64,000 nucleotides of DNA from Megascapheus bottae. Its lineage: Eukaryota; Chordata; Mammalia; Rodentia; Geomyidae. The stretch is taken from contig JANJXV010000039.1 of NCBI GenBank assembly GCA_024803745.1, positions 11,073,501 through 11,137,500 on the forward strand, in the 5' to 3' direction. A program made the translations under genes and the position numbers. Below, one piece after another: positions 31,040 to 41,790 of this stretch (positions are counted from its first letter, which is position 1; each line of letters opens with the position of its first letter). The notes below the pieces were generated by a model. It made no database searches. It had not been told where the DNA came from and saw only the letters and a program-made list of their open reading frames with translations.

Positions 31040-31715
31040 GTTATTTGTTTGATCTCCACTAACAGTTCTGACGCTCTTTAGCTGATCACATAAGCAATTT
31101 CTCATTTTTCCATCTCCCTTCATCTGCACTTCATTTTTGTACCCAGATCCTTAGGAGACTCCAGCTCAAGCCCCAACCTCTGAGCCAAATACTCCTCACC
31201 TCCCTCACTGGCTCTTTCTCTCCATTTTCACCATTGCCCCTACCAAACACCAAATCTTCTATTGTGTAATAGCCACCTGTTACCTAACAGATAGCTGCAA
31301 AGATGCCCACCAGAGTACCAAACACCACCATGTCTCATCTCAGTCTATCTTTCTACGCTAGCTTACTGCTTGCCTGAATTTTCTGCACTCCCAGCTCTCC
31401 AGTCCATCTCCCACCCATCTGCCACAGGACCTTTGCACATGCTGCCACCTCTGCCTACAATGCCATTCCTATGGTGCATCTACTTAGTCCCTGACCAGAG
31501 ACTCTGAGAGAGCTCGAGACATCTTCTACTTCAAGCATTGGCTAGAATTCTGTTTTCATGTTTGTTTCTGCGATTGTCTGTTGAGTGTCTATCCCTCTAC
31601 CCTCCTGCCGGTTCCACAGAGACAGGGGTTGTGTCCATTTTTCACACTCTTGGTGAAGAAGAGGTCTTCGGTACAATCTTTAGGATGAGTGCATGAATGA
31701 ATGGTTGTATGAAGG
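31040..31715 (+). mobile_element. LINE-2 (L2) 3' fragment
   Basis: CCACAGGACCTTTGCACATG near 31421, the GACAGGGGTTGTGTCC block near 31621, and the ending GAATGAATGGTTG follow the L2 3' order. Old, present in all mammals. Confidence 0.7.
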
Positions 31716-31919
31716 AATAAAGAAACTGCACTCTGGGTCTTGGCAATTTAGTCCCAAGGAAAAGATGGATGCGACAGAATGGCAAACACATTGCTAAATG
31801 AATACACGAATGAATGATTGGTGAATTTTGTGAGTGCTAGGGCTTGTCTCTGAATTGTTTCCTACTAATCCAAAAGCCAGCCCCAAATGTTGATTCCCTC
31901 GGGCAAATTAGGGTCACCC

Positions 31920-31985
31920 ATAGCCAGCATCACATAGTAGGTGCTTTATGGATTTGCTGGCTGCAGGACTGAATGAATGCTATGT
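31920..31985 (+). mobile_element. LINE-2 3' terminus-like segment
   Basis: CACATAGTAGGTGCTTTATG, then GACTGAATGAATGC, matches the L2 extreme 3' end. It may be the true end of the fragment above or a second copy. Confidence 0.6.
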
Positions 31986-32024
31986 ACCAATAAAGCACAG
32001 AGAATACAAAAGTGCATTCCAGCC

Positions 32025-32224
32025 AGGCACTGTGACTCATGCCTGTAATCCTAGTTCCTCAAGAGGCTGAGATCAGAGGATTTTAGTTCAAAGCCAGTGG
32101 GAGCAACACATCTGAGAGACTCTAATCTCCAACTGCCAGTCAAAAGCTAGAAGTGGGGGTGTGGCTCAAGTGGTAGAGAGAACAAACTAAAGGACAGCAT
32201 CCGGGCCCTGAGTTCAAGTCCCAG

Positions 32225-32225
<1 letters not shown>
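32025..32225 (+). mobile_element. 7SL/B1-like + Geo dimeric SINE
   Basis: Full-length with a small deletion in the right monomer after GGTAGAGAG. The 3' end enters a CA array. Confidence 0.87.

Positions 32226-32270
<45 letters not shown>
32226..32270. repeat. (CA)n microsatellite
   Basis: About 22 CA units at a SINE tail. Confidence 0.97.
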
Positions 32271-32271
<1 letters not shown>

Positions 32272-32349
32272 GCATGTCATCACGCCAGTAAAATGCTTTG
32301 TGCACAATCTTTGTTTGACGTTACTATGCAATTGAAAAATTAAACGAGC

Positions 32350-32610
32350 ATGCATCCTGTCACATTTTGAGCTAACTATGCGCTAATTTTCAGGACAGAG
32401 AGGGAAAAAAAAACCCAGTTAATTACTATTTTGTAACTACAGTCTTCCCTTTCCTTGCTTCCACTGTAATGTAATGTAGTCAAATAAAGAAGTTACTCCA
32501 GTGTGATTTCATCTCTGGAAATAAAACAGTACTTATAACTCTTTGTTTGGAAGTGTAATTTTAGCTCACTTAAGAGCTGGTTATCTGACGTCGTCCTAAA
32601 ACACAGAGAT
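32350..32610. promoter_or_regulatory. Candidate conserved noncoding element
   Basis: Transposon-free and AT-rich, with CCCAGTTAATTACTATTTTG near 32414, TGTAATGTAATGTAG near 32466 and CTCACTTAAGAGC. No ORF. Regulatory status is inferred. Confidence 0.35.
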
Positions 32611-32611
32611 G

Positions 32612-32830
32612 CACAACACCGGAACTCACCCTGCAATCTCATCTACTCAGGAGACTGAGGTCTGAGGATCACAGTTTGAAGCCAGCCGGGGCATGAGGCT
32701 CTGATCTCCAATGAACTAGCCAAAAGCCAGAAGTGGAGGCATGGCACAAGTGGTAGAGCACCAGCCCTGAGAGAAAAAGCTAATCAACAGTGTACAGTCT
32801 TACGTTTAAGGCTGATGACTAGAATAAAAT
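32612..32830 (+). mobile_element. 7SL/B1-like + Geo dimeric SINE
   Basis: Full-length, diverged at both ends; tail ATTTTTAAAAAAAATT. Confidence 0.85.
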
Positions 32831-33540
32831 TTTTAAAAAAAATTAAACAGAAATCAGAGCGCTGGGCTTCCAGCTCTGCTGAAGAAAGAGCTCTGTCTGT
32901 CTGTCTGTCGGCCCATCGGTCCATCTGTCTGCCTCCAGCCACGTCCAGGCTCTTCTGGAAAAGTCATACACCAGTGTGAGTTCTGTGGAACTCCAAAGAC
33001 GCCCCTCCAGTCACCTCTGGGGTCCCGCTGACCCCCACCTCCTTTCTCCTCACTCAACCCTTTCTCCGTGCCACAGCTCATTAAAGACAGAGCCATCCCC
33101 AGCAGATTTTTCTTGCTTTTAGAACTTCAAGTCATACTACGGAGAGTTGAGCTTCAAGATCAAAAGGCAAAGTAACTAGACTTCTTCTCTTCCTTCTGCT
33201 TCCCACAATCCCCGTCTAACAAAGCAGACTCAAAGGCCAGGAAAACTCTCTGAAGGTCAAAGGGGCCCACAGCAGTGACCTGCCACCTGTCTGGTCCTGA
33301 GGAGCCAGGTGGGCCAGACCCAAGAGGGTGATGGGAAAGGATCCACCAGGCCCGGGGATTGGAGCCCGGTCAATGGTGTCTGCAGAGGCATCACCGAGAT
33401 GCCCTCCTGGGCCTGGCTTAGCTCCACCCAGGCTCTTCCCATGGAGGAGGAAGACAGATGTGGGCGATGTTGTGATGTCCTGGGGGTAAATCCTGCTCTG
33501 GGCACATGGGAGATTTCTGAACTGAGAAGAGTGGACAGGA
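32831..33540. other. Unassigned, moderately GC-rich sequence
   Basis: Includes a short CTGT run at 32893-32910. Frames of 130-149 codons on the minus strand and 111 codons on the plus strand overlap at 33216-33665 and run into a SINE, so I do not call a gene. Confidence 0.45.
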
Positions 33541-33544
33541 TCCG

Positions 33545-33730
33545 GATGCTGAGATCTGAGGATCTCAGTGCCAAGCTCACCCGGGCAGGGGAAAGTCTCC
33601 AAATAACCAGTAAAAAACAAGAAGCAAGAATGCTCTTCAAGTGATACAACCCTAGCCTTGAGCAAAACGGCTCAAGGACAGCACCCAGACCCTGAGTTCA
33701 AGGCCCAGGACCAGTATATAAGCAAACAAA
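33545..33730 (+). mobile_element. 7SL-Geo SINE, 5' truncated
   Basis: Starts at GCTGAGATCTGAGGATCTC and runs through a right monomer with GAGTTCAAGGCCCAGGACC. Confidence 0.8.
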
Positions 33731-33810
33731 ATTTCAAACAACAACAAAGAGAGTAGAAGGATGGCTGAAGCAGGCCAGAGTTCAAATAAATCAACAAATA
33801 AACAACTAAG

Positions 33811-33870
33811 AGGAAGGGAGGGAGGGATGACGGAGGGGAGGAAGGAGGGAGGGAGGGGAAGGGAAATGAA
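33811..33870. repeat. (GGGA/GGAA)n tract
   Basis: Short purine-rich simple repeat. Confidence 0.85.
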
Positions 33871-34149
33871 AGCAAATGAGAGAAATAGAGGAAATGAGAT
33901 TTTCCCCTGCCCTGCGAGATCTCTGCAGACCCCCTCTCACCGGGGTTCTAGGGTCTCTGCTTGACGTCCCCCCTCTTTCCCGTGGGTAACCCCAGCAGAG
34001 AGTCACTCAAGAGGAACACATCTTCCTGTTGTTTTCACCTGGGCCCTCAGCAAACTTGTGGATCACTTGTGATCCAACAGGGAGTCCTCACCCATGAATC
34101 CTGCAGCCTTGAAGCATTTTAGGCTACATTTCTGTAAGTCCCTTTTTTT

Positions 34150-34440
34150 TTTCTTCTTTTGAATGTCAACCTCTGGGCTTGAACTCTGGGCCTGGGTGCT
34201 GTCCCTGGGCTCTTTTGCTCAGGGTTACCTCCCCATCCCTGGAGCCACAGAGCCACTTTGGTTTTCTGGTGGTTCATTAGAGACAAGAGTCGCACAGACT
34301 TTCCGGCCTGAGCTGGCTACGAATCTTTTTTTTGGGGGGGTTTGCCAGTCCTGGGCCTTGAACTCGGTGGCTTTGAATCTTAATCCTCAGATCTTAGCCT
34401 CCTGAGTAGCTAGGAAGACAGATGTGAGCCACCTGGCTGT
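34150..34440 (-). mobile_element. 7SL-Geo SINE carrying a mini-insertion
   Basis: Antisense full-length copy, interrupted at 34327-34367 by a poly-T/G run plus the last about 25 bp of another Geo monomer (GCCAGTCCTGGGCCTTGAAC). The flanks TGGCTACGAATCT and TGGCTTTGAATCT look like an imperfect target duplication. Confidence 0.85.
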
Positions 34441-34599
34441 AAATCCTTCTTGACATGGTGACACAATAGGAACTTACAAATGGGACCAGAAAGATGTTTA
34501 GCCTTCTAGCTTTCCCACACACCCTTCCCTCGAAACAAATAAGAAAACCAAAACCCCCACATTCCCTGCCTACACCCCATTTACCAAAACAATTCGTAA

Positions 34600-34735
34600 T
34601 CAATGAAAAAAATTAACTGTATCCTCTTAATAAAACAAAGTGCACATGTTTTCTTTACAGTGCTTTATTAATTTGTAAATACCACTACTGAATTTTTGAA
34701 AGTTCTCATTTAAATGTATTGATCTATTATTGTTT
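34600..34735. promoter_or_regulatory. Short AT-rich candidate conserved element
   Basis: ATTAACTGTATCC, TTTATTAATTTGTAAATACC and CATTTAAATG in about 130 bp without repeats. Weak evidence only. Confidence 0.25.
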
Positions 34736-34837
34736 TGTGGACTTCTTCCTCCCGGTTCTTCACCCCCAAAATATCTGGAATGAAAAGAATCCCTAAGACT
34801 AGGACAGGGAAAGTTGCTATGAAACTTGTAGCAAAGT

Positions 34838-34884
<47 letters not shown>
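34838..34884. repeat. (GT)n microsatellite
   Basis: About 22 GT units at the tail end of an antisense SINE. Confidence 0.97.
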
Positions 34885-34885
<1 letters not shown>

Positions 34886-35105
34886 CAAGGCCTGGATACT
34901 ATACCTTAGCTTTTTGCTATTTCTTTCTTTTTTTTCCCCTCATTGCTGGTACTCTACCACTTGAGCCACACCTCCATTTCAAGCTTTTTGGTGGTTACTT
35001 GGGGCTCAATGGCTTTCCTGCCAGGACTGACTTAGAATCAAGAATCTCCCATCTCAGCTTCCTGAGTAGCTGAGATTACAAGTGTGAGTCGTTGATGCTA
35101 GGTTG
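34885..35105 (-). mobile_element. 7SL/B1-like + Geo dimeric SINE (1 of 3 in tandem)
   Basis: Antisense; ends GAGATTACAAGTGTGAGTC. Confidence 0.83.
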
Positions 35106-35149
35106 TGTGTTTTTCCATATGGCACAATCTTTTCTTTTTCTTCATTTTT

Positions 35150-35388
35150 TGCAGGTCTGGGGCTTGAACTGTAGGCCTCGGAACTGCCTCTCCACTCCTT
35201 TTTGCTCAAGGCTAGCACCCTAACACTTGAGTCACAAATCTACTTCCAACTTTTCATGAGTACTTTATCTTATGGCCTTTGTAGCTTATCTTTCTTGCCT
35301 GGGCTGGCTTCAAATTGCAATCCTCAGCTCCCAGGCTCTTGAGTAGCTAGGATTACAGTCGTGAGTCACTGGTGCCCAGATACAGACT
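35150..35388 (-). mobile_element. 7SL/B1-like + Geo dimeric SINE (2 of 3)
   Basis: Antisense; GGGGCTTGAACTGTAGGCC to GGATTACAGTCGTGAGTC. Confidence 0.83.
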
Positions 35389-35391
35389 CTT

Positions 35392-35620
35392 TTATTTTTG
35401 CCAGTACTGGGCCTTGAACTCAGGACTTGGGCATTGTCCCTAAGGTTGGTCAGTGCAGTGCTCTATCACTTGGGCCATATCTCCCCTCTCAGCATTTGGG
35501 TGATAAATTGGACATCATAGGTTTCCTCACTGGGCTGGGTTTGAATCAGGATTCTCCCATCTCAGCTTCCTAATAAACCAGGATTGCAGACATGAGTCGA
35601 GGTACAGGGCCTGTATACAA
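35392..35620 (-). mobile_element. 7SL/B1-like + Geo dimeric SINE (3 of 3)
   Basis: Antisense; GGGCCTTGAACTCAGGAC to GGATTGCAGACATGAGTC. It abuts the previous copy with almost no spacer. Confidence 0.83.
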
Positions 35621-36009
35621 TAAGCGGACATGTTTCTGCTCTGTCCAGATTAGACAAGTTTCCTGTCACTGCGTCTGCCAGTGGTCACGACACTTCAAGT
35701 AAACTTGAAGGAGGTGACGATGTGGAGAGTAACGTGGTAGGAAGAGACTGAACTCATTAGCCTAAACCAGAACAAAAGAAGGTCCACCACTTCAATGAGA
35801 TTTAAAGCCAAGGGAGGAAAAACTCTCCTTTCTCCTATAGGTCTCTTCCTCCAACAAAAGAAATTAGATGAAGAAATATTCGCTGGTTAGCCTTGTAGTG
35901 AACCGGTAGGAAGCTGCTGGGGGAATTTACTTCGCAATTCTTGGATACATGAAAGATATTTGGATGGGGGCAGAGGGGCTTGGAAATGAAATATAAAGAA
36001 CTTTCTATG
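35621..36009. other. Unassigned sequence
   Basis: No repeat or exon recognised. Confidence 0.5.
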
Positions 36010-36430
36010 TGGGTCAAGTCAGCTTTAATTCTCCACAGCCTCTGGGCATTTGCACACCATTCCCTGTCTTCTACTAACTCAGAGACAGGCTGTCAACCTT
36101 AGCTCACACTAAAATCCTTGTCCTGCCCCTGCCTTTCAAGGCTTCCCAATGAGCTCAGAAGTAGTCCCTTGTCCCACATGGGGAAGCCCCCTCTCCCATG
36201 CTAACCCTGTCCCCATCCCAGGCCCCGTAAGACTCCCCTGTGTCTGAAAAAAACATTTGAACTATGCAAATTGGAGCTCAAATGCCACCCCCTCCGAGAA
36301 GCCACCCAGGGTTACCCCCTCAGAATTCTGTGTCACTTCAGTGTCCCACTGTGCTTTATCCCACTTGTGTAGGGATTCATACTCTGATTTCCCATCTTAC
36401 CTCACCCCACCCACTATGTAAAGAAGTCCC
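36010..36430 (+). mobile_element. LINE-2 (L2) 3' fragment
   Basis: GAGCTCAAATGCCACCCCCT near 36273, then CCGAGAAGCCACCCAGGG and TTTATCCCACTTGTG, keep the L2 3' order. Confidence 0.7.
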
Positions 36431-37400
36431 AGGCACCCATGCCAAGCTGTTGGAAGTACAGAGAAGTTGTGACCCAATGTGGAGAAACGGACTTCACCTG
36501 GAAACAGGTATAAGAGCAGTTGGGCATCGGAGCTGGTGTGTGTTGCATCCCCTCAGGACCAGCAGATAGAAAACACGCCCCACATCAGCTTTCCAGCAGT
36601 TAAGAGTCCTGACCCCATCAGGCTGAGCCATCCCCCCTCTTCCTTTTTCCTCTCCCCACTCCCCCAGCCCCAGGGCAGACTCTTCCTTCAGGACAACAAG
36701 GCCCTGTCTGCCACCTCAGCTGAGTCTGGCCTGCAGAGTTTCAAACCAACCAAGGGAGTCACGTTTGAACGCTCACACACTGGAAAATGAATTGTTCTGA
36801 TTTTTGCAGTGTCGATTTCTGCTTTTTGCAGTGGTGGTGAAAAGGGACCCAGTCATCACTCAGCAGGTATTAAAGCAACCCAGAGCCGAGCCACCACATT
36901 TCTCCACAGGGAGGAGCCAGGCTGGATGCTCACACCACGAAGGACAAACTCCAGTCTCCAGTGACTGACACCCAGGCTTCCAGCTCCTGTGAACCTGCAC
37001 AGAGTTTCCTGCCAACACTTAATCCCCAGGTGTGCAAGTTCTAGGCAGGTGACAACCACCGCCTCTGCTTGACTAATTAGGGGTACATGAAGATGGACAA
37101 AAGCCTGATTGCTGACAAAAAAAAGAAATTCCATTTCCAGAAAAAAAAGCCCCCTAAAACGCAAACAACAACAACACCCTGGTTCAGCAGCTCCAGGCGG
37201 GAAATGCAAGAAGTGGCCAGGTTCTTGGGGTTTGAAAGTCCCACTGGCCATCCCACCACTTTGGGGGTTGGGTGATGGCTTCTGCATTCTGGGTACTGAG
37301 GGGACCCAGCCAAACCAAACTGTCTACCATCACAGGGATATTAGGACTGGCGTTAGGATGCAGTCCCCACTCCCCAAAGAATCCAGAATTATGGCCACGG
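36431..37400. other. Repeat-poor unassigned stretch
   Basis: Nearly 1 kb without SINEs. Overlapping open frames of about 100-140 codons exist on both strands (36264-36569, 36479-36790, 36856-37287) with no recognisable domain or splice pattern. Confidence 0.45.
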
Positions 37401-37404
37401 AGAA

Positions 37405-37590
37405 CGGGACTTGACCCCAGGTCCTTGGTGCTGACCCTAAGCTTCTTTTGCTCAAGGGTAGTACTCTACTACCTGAGCCACAGCACCACTTCTGATAGTT
37501 AAATAAAGACAAGAGTCTCTCGAACCACAATCCTCAGACGTCAGCCTCCTGAGTAGCTAGGATTACAGGCGTGAGCCACCAGTGCCTGGA
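37405..37590 (-). mobile_element. 7SL-Geo SINE, internally shortened
   Basis: Antisense; CTGAGCCACAGCACCACTTC to GGATTACAGGCGTGAGCC. Confidence 0.85.
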
Positions 37591-37825
37591 ACAGAAAGGA
37601 CTTGCTAAGAAGGAGCAAGCTGAGCTGATAATCTACGAAAACCCAAAGGAAAAGCATTCTAGGCAGAAATACTAATAATCATAATCATAGTAAGAAGAAT
37701 AGTTGCAAAGATTTTGAGTTTAACAATATCGTAATCTCCTTCTTGGGAGATGTGGCTTTCCTTGGTTTCTGTAATCATGTCTGAAGTGATGTGATAGAAA
37801 ATTCCAGAAAGAAAGAAATCAAAGC

Positions 37826-37960
37826 CAGGAGCTGGTGGCTCACACCTGTAACCCTAGCTACTCAGGAGGCTGAGATCTGAGGATCAAAGTTCAAAGCCAG
37901 CCCAGGCATGGAAGTCTGTGAGACTCTTATCTCCAATTAACCACTAGAAAACCAGAGAAA
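37826..37960 (+). mobile_element. 7SL-like left monomer (right monomer lost)
   Basis: GCTGGTGGCTCACACCTGTA to CCACTAGAAAACCAGAGAAA. The right monomer is replaced by a G/A-rich run at 37960-37985. Confidence 0.85.
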
Positions 37961-38194
37961 GGGAGGGGGGAGGGGGAGAGGGACAAAGAAAGAAATAACC
38001 GTCCTGTTTTCAATGGCCTCTCTGAGAAGTAGAATACAAACGTGCACTGTGGCATTCCATCTTGCCTGGTACATGGATCTTCCATTCACCCAGTGTATCC
38101 ACATCATATCCATTATCTACCCATCCTCACTGCAGCTGGTTGATCACTGAACCCTGGGGCTCAATGTAAAGAAACTAGTCATTCATTCATTCAT

Positions 38195-38470
38195 TTAGTG
38201 TATGTGCTGGTCCTGGGGCTTGAACTCAGGGCCTGGGCACTGTCCCCTTCATCATTTGTGCTCAAGGCAGGTTGATTAATGCCCTGCCATTTGAGCCACA
38301 GTTCCACTTTCAGCTTGATTTTGCTTATTTGGGGTAGTGGTTCATTGGACATGGCGAGTCTCAGTCTTTTCTACCCAGGCTGGCTTCAAACTGGAATCTT
38401 CAGGTCTTAGCTGCTGCTCATCAGATCTCAGCCTCCCGAGTAGCGTAGCTGGGATTACAGGTGAGTTAAC
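38195..38470 (-). mobile_element. 7SL/B1-like + Geo dimeric SINE
   Basis: Antisense, with a duplicated CAGATCTCAG-type segment near 38400-38430, so slightly longer than standard. Preceded by a CATT array at 38179-38195. Confidence 0.83.
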
Positions 38471-38937
38471 AGCGCAGGGCTGGGATGTCATCATGGCAGT
38501 TCTCAGCCTTGTCATGGGGATTCCCAGGTGCTCAGACTGGAGACCCCCTCCCCCACTGACTCTGAGATGGTGACACTGGGCTAAAGATCCATCAAGGATG
38601 GGGACCCCAAGCCAGGAAGCCCAAAGCCAGCATCATCACTCAGGCAGGTGGGTAGGTGGGTGGTTGAGAAGGGAGACCAGCCAAGCCACAAACCATGAAA
38701 ACACAGCACACATGGAACTTTCTCAGGAACACGTGTCTTGCAAAGACACATGGCACCCAGAGGAGCCATGGCAGGGAGAAAGCACCCAGCACACGATGCC
38801 AGCTGAACACCCATGGGTGCTTGCACAGTTATTCTCATGTGTACACACCTATATGCAATCCGTGCGCACACACTCTCCACTGTCTAGACACAGTCATTCC
38901 CTGCCCTGTGCTTCTGAGAGGGAAAATAAAACAATTT
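38471..38937. other. Unassigned sequence
   Basis: No repeat recognised. The 137-codon plus-strand frame at 38598-39011 reads into a SINE and has no domain. Confidence 0.45.
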
Positions 38938-38939
38938 TC

Positions 38940-39120
38940 CCATGCTTCTTTTGCTCAAGGCTACTCAGTGTTCTACCATTTGAGCTTCCGGCTTTGGGGG
39001 TAGTTAATTAGAGAGGAGAGCCTCATGGACTTTTCTGGCCCAGGCTGGCTTCAAACCACAATCCTCAGATCTCAGCCTCCTGAGTAGCTAGGCTGACAGG
39101 CCTGAGCTGGCCACCTGGTG
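38940..39120 (-). mobile_element. 7SL-Geo SINE, right monomer truncated
   Basis: Antisense; TTTTGCTCAAGGCTACTCAG to GAGTAGCTAGGCTGACAGG. It is the last SINE before a 3.7 kb SINE-free interval. Confidence 0.83.
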
Positions 39121-39416
39121 ATACAAATCACTTAAAAACAAACCAACAAAAAGCCCTGTCCCATGCACTACCCAAGGCCTACAAGCCCATGCCCCCACCC
39201 AGGGAAGGTGTTAAAAAGCACACTTAAGCTTGCACGTGCAGATAATCGCCATTAGGGTAGACACACACTTGGCAAGCACTCATCAATGCTATGCCTAGGG
39301 TCACAGGCCCCGGGTGTGCAAGCAAGGCTGGGTTGCTGTCCTATAGACACACAAGGACAGATGCTTTGCATGCCTGGGCGCATCTCGGCTGTGTCACACG
39401 CGTGCACACGTGTGTG

Positions 39417-39419
<3 letters not shown>

Positions 39420-39452
<33 letters not shown>
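39420..39452. repeat. (CA)n microsatellite
   Basis: About 16 CA units. Not at a recognisable SINE tail, unlike most in this window. Confidence 0.95.
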
Positions 39453-39454
<2 letters not shown>

Positions 39455-39539
39455 CACCGTGCATTGGCAGCCTGCTGGGCATGGAAAGAGGGCGGCAGGC
39501 AGAGATGCCAGGAGAGCCTTGTGCGGGGAAGAGTGAGAA

Positions 39540-40400
39540 GGCAGAGTGGGGGTGTCACGGCCCCCCTCCGGCTCCCCACGCCCGCCCGCAGCTCGTGACG
39601 CGCAGGTAGCGGGAGCCCCCGCGTGCGCGCCGGGGCCCCGCCGGTGGGCGATTGCTATGCAGAGGCAGCTGTCGCCAGCGTGGTGACGGCGACTCTAATT
39701 GATCTCATTATCTCCCCCCCTCCGTAAGGTGAAGTGCGGCGGCCGGGGGGCCGGCGGGGGGCGCGGGCGGGGCGCGCGGTGGGGGCCGCGCGCGCCAGGG
39801 CGGAGCGCGTGCGCTCCGGAGCCCTGCGCCGACCCTGGGCGCACAGCCAAAGGAACGCAGGCGGCGGTGGCGGCGGCCAGCGGGGAGGTGGGGATCGGGA
39901 GGGTGGGAAAGGGGCGACGGGGAAGAAGGGGTGGGGGCGGGTGAGAGGTCGAGGGTGCAAAAAGTGATTTCCATAGCCAGCACCCCCAGATCTGGGCGGC
40001 GTCTGGAGAATGGGGTGCGTTCCTTTTGTGGTTCTCCGTCTTGGGGTTCATTGTTATTCATGCTATTTAATGTTTCATTCCTTCTCCCTCCTTTTCTCCA
40101 CCTTCCCGCCCCCCCCCAGCCCTCACCTTCCCCCCTTCCCAAAGCATGCCCCCACCCGAGTGCTTCTGGAGTCAGCTGTGCTCGTCAATTAACCCTATCC
40201 AGGGGTGCCGGGATTACAGGGGGACTCAGCAGAGCTCCACCCGCCCCCTCGCAGGCTTCTCCCCGCCGTGCGCCCTCTCTGTGTGCGCCCTCTCCGTGTG
40301 CGCCCTCTCCGTGTGCGCCCTCTCTGTGTGCGCCCCTCGCTCTCCCTGCTGGAAGCCGGGAGAGAGACGCAGCCAGAGGACTTGTAAGACCGGGGTGGGG
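39540..40400. promoter_or_regulatory. CpG-island-like GC-rich block
   Basis: Very high G+C and many CpG dinucleotides (e.g. GTGCGCGCCGGGGCCCCGCC near 39622), unlike anything else in the window. It surrounds the AT island ACTCTAATTGATCTCATTAT at 39692-39711. Unmethylated CpG islands usually mark promoters or developmental regulatory regions. I found no recognisable first exon; open frames on both strands are the stop-poor frames expected in GC-rich DNA. Confidence 0.7.
40268..40336. repeat. 15-bp tandem repeat within the GC-rich block
   Basis: Four full units of GTGCGCCCTCTCYGT at 40268-40327 plus a partial fifth. The 15-bp period keeps reading frames open and gives CALSV-type repeats in translation. 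Confidence 0.93.
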
Positions 40401-40559
40401 GGGATTAAAAAAAAAGATCGGGAAATATTCAATTTGTTGTGTTTCTTGGGGTTGTTTTCTTTGCCCCCCCCAAAAAAAATCACCTCCTCCCCCCCCCGAA
40501 AAAAACAACCCACCACCACCACCACCACAAAAATGATCCTCTTTGTCTTTTCGTAAAAA

Positions 40560-41180
40560 GGAAGCAATATGGGTAACTTGTGCCGCCAGCGCTCCGGTGC
40601 CAAGATGCCTTTCTTAAAAGCAGTTTCTGTTCCTTTTCCAGCCTAGCCAGATATATTTTTTTTTACCATAAAAAAACACTATATTTAATTGGTTATGGAT
40701 CGCCCTACTCTTAGCACTACTGGATATCACAGAAAAACACATTAGTAGAGAGTAATTAGTGCGATGGCTGTAAACAACGCAAGCGCTATTAAGCTGTGGG
40801 TGATTAAATAGTATTACTTTTTTTATTTTTTTATGGTCCTAGACTAAAAGACGGAAATTTAAAATATCCATTTCCATTCATGTTCATATATAAAAATATA
40901 AATAACAGGTGTCGACTACTTTTTAAGACACTACATCCACCTCACAGTTCAATCTATAGAGAACTACTCTTAAAAAAATGACAAAAATCTGTTTTTTTAT
41001 TTTTTCTTTCTATACATGCCAAGGTAATTTTTCTTTTCTCCACATACCCGGATTTAAGAAAGAATCAAACAAAAAGCAGAAATATTTATTATTTAATTGG
41101 AGTTCTAGAGAGTCTAATGAAATCACACTCAGATCTATATCGCTATGAAAATAAAAATATGCTTGCCATTGAAATAGACT
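40560..41180. promoter_or_regulatory. Candidate conserved noncoding element
   Basis: About 620 bp without transposons. AT-rich, with AGAGAGTAATTAGTGCGATG near 40747, ATTTAATTGGTTATGG and CTATTAAGCTGTGGG. Contains TAAT/ATTA cores but no convincing reading frame. Its position next to the CpG-rich block supports a regulatory role; this is inference. Confidence 0.45.
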
Positions 41181-41395
41181 CCAGCAGGGTATTTTTTTTT
41201 GTTTTGGCTTTTTTTAAATGTTTTGTTTTTTGGGGGGGGCAAAAACATGAAGTCAAGTATTGTATGGTGTATGAAGGCCAAAGTGACAGGCCCCAGGGCG
41301 GTGGCTGTGGTCCAAAAGGCAAGGAGGGTGCAGCTCAAGGGTGAGGGTAGGGGATAGGTTGGGGACAGGCTATGGGTGCATCTCGGGCTTCAGCG
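41181..41395. other. Unassigned sequence
   Basis: T-rich and G-rich homopolymer runs (41191-41240), then mixed sequence. No feature recognised. Confidence 0.4.
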
Positions 41396-41456
41396 TCCAT
41401 TCATCCATCCGTCCGTCCCATCCATCTGTCCATCCGTCCATCCATCCATCCATCCC
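41396..41456. repeat. (CCAT)n tetranucleotide repeat
   Basis: CATCCATCCGTCCGTCC type, about 15 degenerate units. Confidence 0.9.
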
Positions 41457-41479
41457 CAGGTCCCCAGCTTGCACATCAT

Positions 41480-41790
41480 TCTCTGGGTTCTGGCACATCT
41501 TTCCCAGCATCTGATTAAGTTAACAATGTGTTGTTATTTGCATGCAGATTTGCTCAGGCTTTCTCTCCAGCTGCTCGCAGACTTGGTGTTTCTCTGTGTG
41601 GAGATAGCGCTGCAGTCTCTAAATGCAATCTTTGTCAGGCCCAGGTGTGTTTTCATTGAAAAAGCCTTCTTCCTTCCAAGCAATTTTTTTCTCCTTCTCT
41701 CTCACTCTCTCTTTCTCTGTGTCTCTCTTTCTGTAGCATTTATAAGGCTCGATTATAGAATAGCCACATCTGGAGGAAAATTCTATTAAT
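41480..41790. promoter_or_regulatory. Candidate conserved noncoding element
   Basis: TTAAGTTAACAATGTGTTG, then TTATTTGCATGCAG (octamer ATTTGCAT), then a mixed block to ATTTATAAGGCTCG. Repeat-free except a short CTCT patch at 41695-41730. The long plus-strand frame across it seems fortuitous. Confidence 0.4.

Noticed and set aside
33216..33665. 149-codon minus-strand frame
   Set aside because: Overlaps a 111-codon plus-strand frame and ends in a SINE; no domain recognised.
39655..40556. Several 100-200 codon frames on both strands in the GC-rich block
   Set aside because: High GC depletes stops; the frames overlap in all phases, include the 15-bp tandem repeat and show no known domain. No recognisable first exon.
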